A stretch of DNA of 64,000 nucleotides from Hyunsoonleella aestuarii (GTDB taxonomy: Bacteria > Bacteroidota > Bacteroidia > Flavobacteriales > Flavobacteriaceae). Position 1 is the first letter of the stretch. Each line of letters starts with the position of its first letter. Position numbers and translations under genes: made by a program. Under the pieces are notes generated by a model. The model was given only the letters and a program-made list of their open reading frames with translations. It did no database searches and was not told where the DNA came from. This document shows positions 43,314 through 53,308 of this stretch, in pieces. The DNA is taken from NCBI RefSeq assembly GCF_006148925.1, contig NZ_VAWB01000001.1, forward strand, positions 648,001 to 712,000. The letters run 5' to 3'.

Positions 43314-45419
43314 ATGAAGTATCTACAATTATTAGTATTTGTTATTTTAATAATGGGCTGTAAAGGTCAGAATAATGAACCTATGGAGCATAAATACACG
43401 AACGCATTAATAAATGAAACAAGTCCTTATTTATTACAGCATGCGCATAATCCAGTAGATTGGAACCCTTGGAATAAAAGCACCTTAGACAAAGCAAAAA
43501 CAGAAAATAAATTGATTCTTATAAGTGTTGGTTATTCGGCATGCCATTGGTGTCACGTTATGGAACATGAAAGTTTTGAAGATAGCTTAGTAGCCCAAAT
43601 AATGAACAAAAACTTTATAAATATTAAAGTCGACAGAGAAGAGCGTCCAGATGTGGATCAAGTTTACATGAATGCTGTTCAGCTGATGAACGGAAGTGGT
43701 GGTTGGCCATTAAACGTTGTGGCACTACCAGATGGACGTCCGGTTTGGGGAGGTACTTATTTTAAGAAAGAACAATGGTTAAGCGCTCTAGAACAGATTT
43801 CAAAATTATACAATGAAAAACCTGAAAAACTCCGTGAATATGCACAAAAATTAGAACAAGGTATAAAAGCACTCGATGTGGTTCAATTAAACACAAATGA
43901 ACCCGTTTTTGAGAAAGACTATATAGATGAAGCTATAAAAAATTGGTCTAAACAATTCGATAATCGTGATGGTGGCTTAAATAGAGCCCCTAAGTTTATG
44001 ATGCCAAATAACTACCATTTCTTGTTGCGATATGCATATCAAACCAATGATAAAAAACTTCAAGAGTTTGTTAACTTAACGCTAAAGAAAATGGCATATG
44101 GTGGTATTTTCGATCAAGTTGGAGGCGGATTTTCGAGATACTCTGTAGATCCTGTTTGGCACATCCCTCATTTCGAAAAAATGCTTTACGATAATGGTCA
44201 GTTAGTTAGTCTATATGCGGATGCTTACCTAATCACAAAAAACGAATTATATAAAAATGTTATAACCGAGACCCTTGAGTACATTAAAAATGAAATGACT
44301 CTAGCAAATGGCGCATTTTTCTCATCGCTTGATGCCGACAGTAACTCACCAGAAGGAGAATTAGAAGAAGGCGCTTACTATGTTTGGAATAAAGAGGAAC
44401 TCCAGCTAGTTATAGGTGATGATTTTTATTTGTTTTCAGATTATTTCAATATTAACAACTATGGGCTTTGGGAAAAAGGCCATTATGTTTTAATTAGAAA
44501 AGATGATGATGAATCCATTATCAAAAAACATGATATAACTCTTGAAACACTAACCGAAAAAGTCTCTAAATGGAAAAACATGCTTTTAAAAGAGCGTGAT
44601 AAAAAAGACAAACCAAGGTTAGATGATAAAACCCTAACTTCATGGAATGCCCTTATGCTAAAAGGCTATAATGATGCTTACAGAGTTTTAGAAAATAAAA
44701 ATTATTTGAATTCGGCAATACAAAATGCTGAATTTATAATTGGCAATCAGTTAAGAGAAGATGGTGGACTCTACCACACCTATAAAAATGGTAAAAGCAC
44801 TATTAATGGCTACTTAGAAGACTACGCAGCCACAATTGACGCTTTTATTAGTCTTTATGAAACTACTTTAAATGAAAAGTGGTTAAATACGGCCAGAGAC
44901 TTAGCGAATTACACCTTTGATCATTTCTATGATGAAAGCAGCAAAATGTTTTTCTTTACCTCTAATGAAGATGACTCGTTAGTATCTAGAAGCATCGAGT
45001 ATCGCGATAATGTTATTCCAGCGAGTAATTCCATTATGGCAAAAAACTTATTCAAACTATCACATTATTTTGATAATTCTCATTTCAGTAAAACTGCTAT
45101 GACCATGCTTAATAATGTAAAACCAGAAATGCAGGAATATCCATCTGGGTATTCTAATTGGTTAGACCTTATGCTAAACTATGCCCAGCCCTATTACGAA
45201 GTAGCCATTGTAGGCGAAAAAGCCAAGGATAAAATTGAAACTTTAAATAAAACCTATATCCCTAATAAGCTTATTGCTGGTAGCACCAATGAAAACAATA
45301 TGCCGCTTTTAGAAAACAGATATAATCCAGAAAGTACCCTTATTTATGTATGTGTCAATAAAGCCTGTAAGCTCCCCGTTTCAGAAGTTGGTAAAGCTAT
45401 AAAACTATTATTAGAATGA
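43314..45419 (+). CDS. DUF255 thioredoxin-domain lipoprotein (YyaL/SPATA20 family)
   Basis: A 701-residue protein. The signal peptide ends in MGC (Cys16), so it should be lipidated and outside the cytosol. Residues ~28-190 are the thioredoxin-like DUF255 domain ([28 protein letters not shown] with Cys77/Cys80). The remainder is an (alpha/alpha)6 barrel resembling N-acylglucosamine 2-epimerases or glycosidases. Enzyme activity is not known for the family. Translationally coupled to the following DUF1304 gene by an ATGA overlap. Confidence 0.9.
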   Translation: MKYLQLLVFVILIMGCKGQNNEPMEHKYTNALINETSPYLLQHAHNPVDWNPWNKSTLDKAKTENKLILISVGYSACHWCHVMEHESFEDSLVAQIMNKNFINIKVDREERPDVDQVYMNAVQLMNGSGGWPLNVVALPDGRPVWGGTYFKKEQWLSALEQISKLYNEKPEKLREYAQKLEQGIKALDVVQLNTNEPVFEKDYIDEAIKNWSKQFDNRDGGLNRAPKFMMPNNYHFLLRYAYQTNDKKLQEFVNLTLKKMAYGGIFDQVGGGFSRYSVDPVWHIPHFEKMLYDNGQLVSLYADAYLITKNELYKNVITETLEYIKNEMTLANGAFFSSLDADSNSPEGELEEGAYYVWNKEELQLVIGDDFYLFSDYFNINNYGLWEKGHYVLIRKDDDESIIKKHDITLETLTEKVSKWKNMLLKERDKKDKPRLDDKTLTSWNALMLKGYNDAYRVLENKNYLNSAIQNAEFIIGNQLREDGGLYHTYKNGKSTINGYLEDYAATIDAFISLYETTLNEKWLNTARDLANYTFDHFYDESSKMFFFTSNEDDSLVSRSIEYRDNVIPASNSIMAKNLFKLSHYFDNSHFSKTAMTMLNNVKPEMQEYPSGYSNWLDLMLNYAQPYYEVAIVGEKAKDKIETLNKTYIPNKLIAGSTNENNMPLLENRYNPESTLIYVCVNKACKLPVSEVGKAIKLLLE

Positions 45420-45769
45420 GTTCTTTAACAATAATCTTAATAGCTCTTGTAGCTCTGGAACACTTTTACTTTCTAATATTAGAAATGTTCCTTTGGACTA
45501 AACCGAAGGGTATAAAAACTTTTAGTCTAAAATCTAAAGAATTTGCAGAGGAAACTAAAGTAATTGCAGCTAATCAAGGGCTATATAATGGTTTTTTAGC
45601 TGCTGGACTAATCTTTTCAATAGTTCAAAATGACATGAAAACTACAATATTTTTTCTTATTTGTGTGACTTTAGCAGGCATTTATGGGTCTTACTCAACA
45701 AAGCAAATTAAACTATTCTATGTGCAAGCAGTTCCTGCTATTGTAGCTTTAATTATTTGCTTTTTGTAA
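45416..45769 (+). CDS. DUF1304 integral membrane protein
   Basis: A 117-residue protein with four hydrophobic segments. Its N-terminus ([18 protein letters not shown]) and [14 protein letters not shown] match DUF1304. The start overlaps the DUF255 stop by ATGA. No function is established. Confidence 0.87.
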   Translation: MSSLTIILIALVALEHFYFLILEMFLWTKPKGIKTFSLKSKEFAEETKVIAANQGLYNGFLAAGLIFSIVQNDMKTTIFFLICVTLAGIYGSYSTKQIKLFYVQAVPAIVALIICFL

Positions 45770-45857
45770 AAAATTGATGATAGATTATTATCATTTTAAT
45801 AATTTAAATTTAATATTTACTCTTTAATTTTACTTAACTAATTAATTCAAAAAAATT

Positions 45858-46673
45858 ATGAATTGGGAAAACATTGACACAGAAAAATGGATTGGCTTAG
45901 CCACAGAATATGGTCTTAAAATTATTGGAGCCATTATTATCTGGATTATTGGTTCTTGGGTAATTAAAAAATTACTTAATGGCACAAAACGTATTATGAC
46001 TAAAGCCGAATACGATGAAAGTTTACAAAAGTTTTTATTAAACTTACTTGGTTGGATTTTAAAAATATTATTAATCCTAGCCATTCTTGCCAAACTTGGC
46101 GTGGAAACCACCTCTTTTGCCGCCATACTTGCAGCAGCTGGTTTAGCTATAGGTTTAGCTCTACAAGGTTCTTTGGGAAATTTTGCAGGAGGCGTTTTAA
46201 TTATGATTTTCAAGCCGTTTAAAATTGGTGACTTAATTGAAGCTCAGGGTGAAGTAGGAGTTGTAAAAGAAATTGAAATCTTTACTACAAAACTAACAGG
46301 ATTATCTAATAGAGAAATAATTATTCCTAATGGTTCGTTATCAAACGGAAATATAATTAACTATACTACTGAAGGAACACGTCGTGTTGATTTGGTTTTT
46401 GGTGTAGGTTATGATTCAGACATTAAGAAAACAAAAGAAGTTTTAATGAATGTACTGACCGCTCATCCAAAAGTGCTAAGGGAACCAGCTCCAACAGTAA
46501 ATGTATCTGAACTAGCTGATAGCTCAATAAATTTTGCGGTTAGACCATGGAGTACTGCAGGCGATTATTGGGATGTTTACTTCGGAATAACGGAAGACGT
46601 GAAAGAAGCTCTTGACAAGGCTGGTATTGAAATCCCTTACCCACATCAAGTTGAAATTCAAAAGAAAGGTTAA
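45858..46673 (+). CDS. Small-conductance mechanosensitive channel (MscS family)
   Basis: A 271-residue protein of normal minimal MscS length: three N-terminal helices, pore helix with LAAAGLAIGLALQGSLGNFAGGV, the beta domain (FKIGDLIEAQGEVGVVKEIE, IIIPNGSLSNGNIINYT) and an alpha/beta C-terminal domain. It releases solutes under hypo-osmotic stress. Its stop codon overlaps the tsaB stop on the other strand by four bases; no terminator is visible between them. Confidence 0.95.
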   Translation: MNWENIDTEKWIGLATEYGLKIIGAIIIWIIGSWVIKKLLNGTKRIMTKAEYDESLQKFLLNLLGWILKILLILAILAKLGVETTSFAAILAAAGLAIGLALQGSLGNFAGGVLIMIFKPFKIGDLIEAQGEVGVVKEIEIFTTKLTGLSNREIIIPNGSLSNGNIINYTTEGTRRVDLVFGVGYDSDIKKTKEVLMNVLTAHPKVLREPAPTVNVSELADSSINFAVRPWSTAGDYWDVYFGITEDVKEALDKAGIEIPYPHQVEIQKKG

Positions 46674-47344
46674 GAAGTTTTCGGCTTTATAGCCACAAAA
46701 TCTTTCAAATAATAAGGTTCAAAATAGGCGACATCTTCGGTGTCGCTTATTTTATATTTACTAAATCCTAAACTACACATCTCCTTGGCAGATGGTAATT
46801 TGTTTTCAATAAATATAGCATTTGAATGATTAATTAATTCTTTAGTTTTTTCGACGCCGTTACCAATAAAATAGACCTTGCCTTGGTCTAAATAATGCTT
46901 AAAAGCATCTTCATCTAAAACTTGTGCTTGTGTCTCTCTAATTTGATTGTGTTTTGCATCAAACACCGCCGAATACACTTCCATTCTCCTTGCATCTAAC
47001 ATAGAAACAATAGTTCCATCTTCACAATCAACCTGATAAGCTAAAGCTTCTAAAGTAGAAACAGAAATTAAAGGAATATTAAGTGCAAAACAAAGTCCTT
47101 TGGCTGCTGAAACTCCTATTCTTAAACCTGTATAAGACCCTGGACCTTTACTTACTGCTATGGCATCTAAATCTTGGGAGTTAAGATTGGCTTCTTTTAA
47201 AACATCATCAACATACACATGTAAACGCTCTGCATGAGAATATTTTTTATCATAATCCTCTTTTAAAGCTATACATTCACCATTTCTAGATATCGATACC
47301 GAACAATTGGTCGTTGCTGTTTCTATATTAAGTATATGTGCCAC
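46670..47344 (-). CDS. tsaB: tRNA threonylcarbamoyladenosine biosynthesis protein TsaB
   Basis: A 224-residue ASKHA-fold partner of TsaD in t6A tRNA modification. It shows ILNIETATTNCSVSISRNG at the N-terminus, KYSHAERLHVYVDDVL and the signature SKGPGSYTGLRIGVSAAKG. Length is normal. It lies 14 bases after the tolC-like gene and may be the last gene of the efflux transcript. Confidence 0.95.
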   Translation of the reverse strand: MAHILNIETATTNCSVSISRNGECIALKEDYDKKYSHAERLHVYVDDVLKEANLNSQDLDAIAVSKGPGSYTGLRIGVSAAKGLCFALNIPLISVSTLEALAYQVDCEDGTIVSMLDARRMEVYSAVFDAKHNQIRETQAQVLDEDAFKHYLDQGKVYFIGNGVEKTKELINHSNAIFIENKLPSAKEMCSLGFSKYKISDTEDVAYFEPYYLKDFVAIKPKTS

Positions 47345-47358
47345 AATAATTTGTTTAT

Positions 47359-48708
47359 TTAATTGAATGTTGAGACTCCGAAATAAAACTCCAAAACCTT
47401 TAGACTGAAAAGATAGTCAAACTTTGTTCTAATTACATCGGATTGTGCATTATCTAATTGTCCACGCGATTGGTTTAAGTCGAAGGCATTTGAAAGTCCC
47501 ACATCATAACGATCTTGCGCATAATTAAACGCCAATTCTCTAGCTTCAACAACTTTTAATGCTGCTTCATAAGATTTCTTTGCATTTTTAGCGTCATTAT
47601 ATGCTTGATATACTGTAGATTCTAAATCGAGTTCAGCCTGTTTTTTATCAAACTCCAACCTTTGAATGTTTATATTACTTCGTCTTACACTATTCCGTGT
47701 ATTAAACCTATTAAATATTGGGACATTCAATTGTAATCCAATTGCGGTACCATCAAACAAATAAAGTTGATCGATAAAATTAATTTCTTCTCCAGTAAAA
47801 GGATTGGTCTGTGAACTCGACCATCTTGTGTTATAACTTAAAAAACCAGACAAAGTAGGATAATAATCTGCCTTTGTTACTTCTAAGTCCTTAACAGCTA
47901 AATCTAAATTAGCCTGAGCTATCTTAATATCGTTAACCTCTTCTTTGGCTTTATTTGCAATTTCTGTTGGAGACTTTTCCAAAATAGTTTCAGCAATTAA
48001 ATTATAATCTACATCAACCACATCAAAGGTTTCATACTCTTGTAACTGTAAGGTTTGAGCCAACCCTAATTGCGAAATAAACAAGTCGTTTTCGGCTTGG
48101 ATAATTTGTTGAAGCTGAGAGGCGTTAGTTGCATTTAGCTCTAAAAGATCGCCTTCGGGTAATACTCCAGACTCCACTAGCGTTTTTGTATTTTCAATAT
48201 TCAAGGCTGTAATGTAGTTTTGAGTTTTTAAAACCTTAATACGCTCTTTATTCGCCAAAATCTGTAAAAAAGAATTCGCAACAAATAGTGAGATATCATC
48301 TTTAATTTTATCTAATCTATATTGAGCTGCCACTTTATTTAACCTAGCGCGTTGTAAAACCTTCCAATTTTTAAGTCCTGAAAAAATATTAACTCCAGAA
48401 CTTATACCGCCAGAAGCAGATTCGAATGTAGAATTTTCAAACTGATTGGTTGCAGGGTTAATATTTGCACCTGTATTTATGTTAAAAGAAGAATTTGCAT
48501 TTAAATTTGGTAAGAAATTATATAATGCTTGATCTTCATCTATATCAGCTAAGTTTTGGTCTAATATAGATTGTTGTACGGAGATGTTATGCTCTAAAGC
48601 ATAATCTACACACTCTCTAAGCGTCCATTTTTTTTGCTGTGAAAACGATACTATTGTTGTAAAGCATGCAAAAAGAATTAAATATTTTTTTAGTTCTTTG
48701 GTAGTCAT
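47359..48708 (-). CDS. TolC-family outer-membrane efflux protein
   Basis: A 449-residue protein with a signal peptide (to FSQQ) and two OEP repeats rich in long coiled-coil helices. The first repeat starts WTLRECVDYALEHNISVQQ; the second ends in AFDLNQSRGQLDNAQSDVIRTKF. It forms the trimeric exit duct. The operon below supplies its adaptor and ABC pump. Six bases separate it from the adaptor gene. Confidence 0.93.
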   Translation of the reverse strand: MTTKELKKYLILFACFTTIVSFSQQKKWTLRECVDYALEHNISVQQSILDQNLADIDEDQALYNFLPNLNANSSFNINTGANINPATNQFENSTFESASGGISSGVNIFSGLKNWKVLQRARLNKVAAQYRLDKIKDDISLFVANSFLQILANKERIKVLKTQNYITALNIENTKTLVESGVLPEGDLLELNATNASQLQQIIQAENDLFISQLGLAQTLQLQEYETFDVVDVDYNLIAETILEKSPTEIANKAKEEVNDIKIAQANLDLAVKDLEVTKADYYPTLSGFLSYNTRWSSSQTNPFTGEEINFIDQLYLFDGTAIGLQLNVPIFNRFNTRNSVRRSNINIQRLEFDKKQAELDLESTVYQAYNDAKNAKKSYEAALKVVEARELAFNYAQDRYDVGLSNAFDLNQSRGQLDNAQSDVIRTKFDYLFSLKVLEFYFGVSTFN

Positions 48709-48714
48709 TGCTAT

Positions 48715-49818
48715 CTAATTTTCTTTTGACACTTTATTCCAAACTTTAATTTTATCGCCTTCATTAATGCCTTCAAGAATTTCAACATTAATTCCATCTG
48801 ACAGACCAAGAGTAACATCCTGTTTTTTAAAAGTGTTGTTTTCTTCTTGAATTTCTACATAAGGCTTCTCGGTAATACGATCAAAGCGCACAAGAGATTC
48901 TTTAATACAAAAAAGATCATCTTTACTTTCTATATCAATTTCGGCATTAGCACTGTAACCCGCTCTAATATTTGTATTAACCTCTACTTTTACATCTGCC
49001 TTTATAGTAAACTGAACTGCACCGGCATTATCGGAAATCCCCTTTGGGGCAATAAACACTAATTTTGAGGGAAGCTTTTTTTCGTCTAGCGCACCTATAA
49101 CGACATCTATTGAATCTCCTTCAATGAGTTTACCTACCTCCGATTCGTCTACAGTCCCTTCAAAAATCATTTTACTCATGTTGGCAATTGTCGCTATGGT
49201 GGTTCCAGCGTTAAAATTATTACTCTGAATAACTTGATCTCCCTCTCTAATAGGAATCTCCAAAACTGTTCCTGATATCTGAGCCGTAATACTTGTATTG
49301 GCTGAATTACCACCAGATAAAGATCCTTTCTTGATTATTTGATAATCATTTTGAGCTTGCCTTAATGATTCTTTCGCTTGATTAAAAGAGAGCTCACTGT
49401 TTTCAAAATCTTGTTTCGAAATAACGCCTTTATCGAAAAGCACCTTGTTTCTTTTATACAATGTATTGGCATTATCATAAGATAATCTAGCAGCATTTAA
49501 TCTACTATTAGCACTAGCTAATGATTGTTCGTTAGGCACAACCCTAATCTTAGCAATTAAGTCTCCTTTTTCAACTAAATCTCCTTCTTCAACAGTAATC
49601 TCATCGACAATTCCAGAAATTTGAGGTTTTAATTCAATTTCCTCTTCAGGCTTCAAACTACCTGTAGCAATTATTTTAGTATTTATTGAAGTTCGAAAAG
49701 GCTCTTCAACATCATAATCTACAACTGATTTAATATTTGAATCGTAGAAATACTTAAGTACCATTAAAAATAATACCACAACAACAACGATAAAACTGAT
49801 TTTTAAAAATTTCTTCAT
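48715..49818 (-). CDS. Periplasmic adaptor (HlyD/MacA-like)
   Basis: A 367-residue membrane-fusion protein: one N-terminal membrane anchor (LKISFIVVVVVLFLMVLKYF), a biotinyl-lipoyl half (PQISGIVDEITVEEGDLVEKG), a helical hairpin (~100-160) and the second lipoyl half (AQISGTVLEIPIREGDQV) followed by beta-barrel and membrane-proximal domains. It bridges the ABC permeases and TolC. Operon partner of 47359-53008. Confidence 0.93.
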   Translation of the reverse strand: MKKFLKISFIVVVVVLFLMVLKYFYDSNIKSVVDYDVEEPFRTSINTKIIATGSLKPEEEIELKPQISGIVDEITVEEGDLVEKGDLIAKIRVVPNEQSLASANSRLNAARLSYDNANTLYKRNKVLFDKGVISKQDFENSELSFNQAKESLRQAQNDYQIIKKGSLSGGNSANTSITAQISGTVLEIPIREGDQVIQSNNFNAGTTIATIANMSKMIFEGTVDESEVGKLIEGDSIDVVIGALDEKKLPSKLVFIAPKGISDNAGAVQFTIKADVKVEVNTNIRAGYSANAEIDIESKDDLFCIKESLVRFDRITEKPYVEIQEENNTFKKQDVTLGLSDGINVEILEGINEGDKIKVWNKVSKEN

Positions 49819-49839
49819 TTTATATACTACTTACTTTAT

Positions 49840-51081
49840 TTATTCTTCACGTAATGCATCAATTGGCTTTACACTCGTAGCCTTAAATGCTGGAATTAGT
49901 CCTATTAATGTGCCTAGCGATGTTACAATTAATAAGGCGAAAAACACAATCCCTATAGATACAGATGGATTTCGCATAAAGGCATCTTCACCAATACCTG
50001 CAAGTTTATTAACCAACATTAATATTATTCCGCCACTTATTATACCTAAAACCCCTGCAATTAGCGAAATGGCTACCGACTCAATAATGATTTGACGTTT
50101 AATTAAGAACGGCGTAGCGCCTAATGCACGTCTAACACCAATTTCTTTTGTGCGTTCTTTAACTGATATTAATAATATACCACCAATAGCAAACACCCCT
50201 GCTATTAAGGTTGCTATACCTACAAACCAAGTTAAAAACTGCATGCCAGTTAAAAAGCCCGTAAGTTGTTCAAATTGATCGCCAAGATTAAAGCCGTTTA
50301 GGGCTCTATTGTCATCAGGATGAATATTATGAATATTTTTTAGCAGGAGTTTTACATCGGCATTTATCTGATTAATTTCGAAACTAGGATCTCCAGTAAT
50401 CATCATTAAATCGATTTTATTTCCTCGATTATAAATCTGTTGCGACGTTGTGAAAGGTATATCAATATCTATTGGAGGGCCTCCAAATCTTACTACTTTA
50501 TAAACGCCAATTACAGTAAAACTTACATTTTCCCCATAAATCATTTCACCAATGGGATATTCATCTTTTTCAAATAATTGTTTGTAGGCGTCCTCAGATA
50601 TCACCGCCACCTTTTTGCGTTCATCAATATCATTTTGATTAATGTATCTTCCCCACAATAAATCTTTTTTTGCTAGTACATCTATTAAAGGGAATTCGCC
50701 TCTTCCACCAAAACTTGCAGCTAAAGATTTTCTATTTAGAGTAATATTGAAAAAATGACTTGGGAGAACTTCTTCAACACCTTTAATATTCTCTTTAATT
50801 TTTTCTACATCATTTAAACTTAGAGGTACTGGTCTGCCTTCTTGATAACCTTTAAATGGCATTGTAGTTCTACCGCTAAAAATAAATAAACTATTGGTGG
50901 CGAAATTTTCAAACATTCTATTAAAATTGTTTTCAATCCCTTTTGCAGATCCTAGCAAGCTAATTAGTAAAAGAATACCCCACCAAACGCCAACCATAGT
51001 TAAAATAGACCGGAGTTTATTTTTACTAAGGCTATCGAAAACTTCTTGCCAGGTATCTTTTTCTAATAAAAACTTTATCAT
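49840..51081 (-). CDS. MacB-like ABC permease (second of pair)
   Basis: A 413-residue FtsX/MacB-type permease: N-terminal helix (RSILTMVGVWWGILLLISLLG), a large periplasmic domain (~45-275), then three helices (FLTWFVGIATLIAGVFAIGG, GVRRALGATPFLIKRQ, LLIVTSLGTLIGLIPAF). It ends IDALREE. It lacks an ATPase domain. The stop adjoins the start of the upstream permease gene with no gap (51081/51082). Confidence 0.92.
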   Translation of the reverse strand: MIKFLLEKDTWQEVFDSLSKNKLRSILTMVGVWWGILLLISLLGSAKGIENNFNRMFENFATNSLFIFSGRTTMPFKGYQEGRPVPLSLNDVEKIKENIKGVEEVLPSHFFNITLNRKSLAASFGGRGEFPLIDVLAKKDLLWGRYINQNDIDERKKVAVISEDAYKQLFEKDEYPIGEMIYGENVSFTVIGVYKVVRFGGPPIDIDIPFTTSQQIYNRGNKIDLMMITGDPSFEINQINADVKLLLKNIHNIHPDDNRALNGFNLGDQFEQLTGFLTGMQFLTWFVGIATLIAGVFAIGGILLISVKERTKEIGVRRALGATPFLIKRQIIIESVAISLIAGVLGIISGGIILMLVNKLAGIGEDAFMRNPSVSIGIVFFALLIVTSLGTLIGLIPAFKATSVKPIDALREE

Positions 51082-52314
51082 TTACCCATTTCTTAATGCC
51101 ACAATAGGTTTAATTTTTGATGCCTTTTTTGCTGGTAAAAATCCTGCAATAGCTCCAGCAATTACTAAAACAATTGTCGCTGTATAAACAATTGAGGGTT
51201 TAACACTTGGATTGGTAATCCAGTAACGTTCTATACTAGAACCTATAGCTTCTAAAACACCAACACCAATAAGCAAACCAACATAACCTGCAAAGGCTGT
51301 AATTAAGATAGATTCTAATAAAATAATAGAAACTATCGATCTAGGTGAAGCACCTAAAGCTTTACGAATACCAATTTCTTTTGTTCTTTCCTTTACAATA
51401 AAAATCATGATATTACTTATACCTAAAATACCAGCTATAAGTGTACCAAAACCAATAATGGGAATTAATATTCCAAGTCCGGTAGTCATGTTATCTAAGC
51501 GCTTTTTTTCTTGTAAAATCCTATTTCCTATTCTTACTGCTCGTTGGTCATTAGGAGCAACATCGTATCTGCTTTTTAACTTTGCAGTAATCTCTTGGAC
51601 TAAAACCAATGCTTGATCTGCACTCATGTTCGGATTATAACCAATGGTGATACTTCCTATCTCGTCTGTAGCTAAATACAACCTTTGTATAGTTGTATAA
51701 CCTGTATAAATGGTACGCTCTTGCTCGTCGCCTCCATTATCTGAAAACACACCAACAACTTTATAAACCACACCTTCTAAATCTATATATTTACCTAGAG
51801 CAGATTCTTTAACAAACAAATCTTTCTCTACAAGGCGACCAATAGCAATAACTTTATCTTTATTTTTTACATCTCGCTCGTTTATAAAGCGTCCTTTAAT
51901 AATAACTGCTTTTTCTAAATATTGATGATCTGGAGACACACCAGTAATGGTATACTCTCCTTTTCTCTTTTTATATTTTAGTTGATAGGTTCTAGATAAT
52001 TTAGGCGTTATATATTGAATTTTATCACCAAACTCTTTTTTTAAATAATCTAAATCTTTATTAGCGTATGTTATTAGTCGGCCTATTTGAAGGCCTTTAT
52101 ATGGTTTTGAAGTTGTTCCAGATCTTATAGTCAAGGCATTGTCGGCCGTAGTTAAAAAAAACTTTTCAAAAGTATTTTCTAGTCCATTGGCAATTCCAAA
52201 AAGTATGGTAAACAACATAATGGCAAATGCCACCGTAAAACCAGAAAGCGCAGCTCTTGTTTTGTTCTTATTAATACTTTGAAATATTTCTCGCCAAAGG
52301 TCTAGATCAAACAT
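51082..52314 (-). CDS. MacB-like ABC permease (first of pair)
   Basis: A 410-residue permease with the same plan: first helix FTVAFAIMLFTILFGIANG, periplasmic domain, then LIPIIGFGTLIAGILGISN, GIRKALGASPRSIVSIILLES and a final pair ending PIVALRNG. It diverges strongly from the second permease in the periplasmic part, pointing to a heterodimer. It overlaps the ATPase gene by eight bases. Confidence 0.92.
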   Translation of the reverse strand: MFDLDLWREIFQSINKNKTRAALSGFTVAFAIMLFTILFGIANGLENTFEKFFLTTADNALTIRSGTTSKPYKGLQIGRLITYANKDLDYLKKEFGDKIQYITPKLSRTYQLKYKKRKGEYTITGVSPDHQYLEKAVIIKGRFINERDVKNKDKVIAIGRLVEKDLFVKESALGKYIDLEGVVYKVVGVFSDNGGDEQERTIYTGYTTIQRLYLATDEIGSITIGYNPNMSADQALVLVQEITAKLKSRYDVAPNDQRAVRIGNRILQEKKRLDNMTTGLGILIPIIGFGTLIAGILGISNIMIFIVKERTKEIGIRKALGASPRSIVSIILLESILITAFAGYVGLLIGVGVLEAIGSSIERYWITNPSVKPSIVYTATIVLVIAGAIAGFLPAKKASKIKPIVALRNG

Positions 52315-53008
52315 ATTGGTCTGCTCGTACTTGAATTACTTTTGTATCTTCCATTATTACCCCATCTTTCAATCTTACAATACGCTTGCACATATTGGCA
52401 ATATCTTCTTCGTGAGTTACCATTAAAATTGTTTTTCCTTCATCATTCAATTGTTGTATGAATGCCATTATCTCATATGATGTAGTTGTATCTAGAGCAC
52501 CAGTCGGCTCATCAGCCAACAATAATTTAGGATTTGCCGCTAAAGCTCTGGCAATAGCAACACGTTGATTTTGTCCTCCAGAAAGTTCTTTTGGTAAATG
52601 CTTCGCCCAATCTGCTAAACCAACCTTCCCTAAATGAAATAGTGCTTTTTCTTGACGGTCTTTACGGCTCATTCCTTGATAATACAAAGGAAGTGCTACA
52701 TTCTCCAGAGCATTCTTATAATTTATAAGATTGAAAGATTGAAAGATAAATCCAAGAAATTTATTTCGGTATAGAGCAGCCTTCTTCTCTGTAAGGTTTT
52801 TAATAGGTAGCCCGTCAAGTATATATTCTCCAGAATCTAACTCGTCTAACATTCCTATAATGTTTAATAAAGTGGATTTTCCAGAACCAGAAGACCCCAT
52901 AATCGCAACCATTTCTCCATCTTTAATAGATAAATTGATTCCTTTTAAAACATGTAGGCTTGTTCCTCCAATTGGATAAGACTTTTGCAAATCACGAATT
53001 TCTAACAT
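52307..53008 (-). CDS. ABC transporter ATPase (MacB/LolD type)
   Basis: A 233-residue ATPase with Walker A GSSGSGKSTLLN, Q-loop in FLGFIFQSFNLI, signature LSGGQNQRVAIARAL and Walker B LLLADEPTGALDTTT. It powers the two permeases. It is the first gene of a five-gene efflux operon that runs to the TolC-like gene. A promoter and a palindromic operator candidate lie just upstream. Substrate (antibiotic, peptide or lipoprotein-like) cannot be told. Confidence 0.95.
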   Translation of the reverse strand: MLEIRDLQKSYPIGGTSLHVLKGINLSIKDGEMVAIMGSSGSGKSTLLNIIGMLDELDSGEYILDGLPIKNLTEKKAALYRNKFLGFIFQSFNLINYKNALENVALPLYYQGMSRKDRQEKALFHLGKVGLADWAKHLPKELSGGQNQRVAIARALAANPKLLLADEPTGALDTTTSYEIMAFIQQLNDEGKTILMVTHEEDIANMCKRIVRLKDGVIMEDTKVIQVRADQYV

Positions 53009-53033
53009 GGCTGTTTTAATTAATAAATTCCTG

Positions 53034-53078
53034 GTCTTATTAATAAGACATTAAACACTCTAGAAAGTTACAAAAGTA
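53034..53078 (-). promoter_or_regulatory. Promoter and 16-bp palindromic operator candidate of the efflux operon
   Basis: On the minus strand TACTTTTG at 53071-53078 is a perfect TAnnTTTG box. The palindrome GTCTTATTAATAAGAC at 53034-53049 lies 15-30 bases downstream of the predicted start of transcription, where a repressor would block it. It is 25 bases upstream of the ATPase ATG and has no T run, so it is not a terminator. Confidence 0.5.
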
Positions 53079-53080
53079 AT

Positions 53081-53308
53081 CTAGCTTTTTTTCTTATTGA
53101 ACTTACTATATTTTTTATAAATAATAAACCCAATACCACCAACAAGAAGATATGGTATGAACATAAGATAAACTATACCATCGTTTATGCCTTCCGCCGC
53201 AGTTTCATTACCCTCACTCTCTAAAACTGCTCGACACATAGCGCATTGAGCATTAGTCTCTAATATAAAGAGATAAAAGCATAGAAATAAGATTATCTTA
53301 AGTTTCAT
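53081..53308 (-). CDS. Small CxxC membrane protein in the oxidase assembly cluster
   Basis: A 75-residue protein starting at the ATG at 53308, which overlaps the upstream DUF420 stop (TAATG). A signal peptide ends before QCAMCRAVLESE, so Cys22 and Cys25 face the periplasm; a single helix near the C-terminus (LMFIPYLLVGGIGFIIYKKY) anchors it. A frame extending to 53368 is only overlap with DUF420. The CxxC pair next to SCO suggests a redox or copper-handling role in oxidase assembly, which is inference. Confidence 0.8.
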   Translation of the reverse strand: MKLKIILFLCFYLFILETNAQCAMCRAVLESEGNETAAEGINDGIVYLMFIPYLLVGGIGFIIYKKYSKFNKKKS

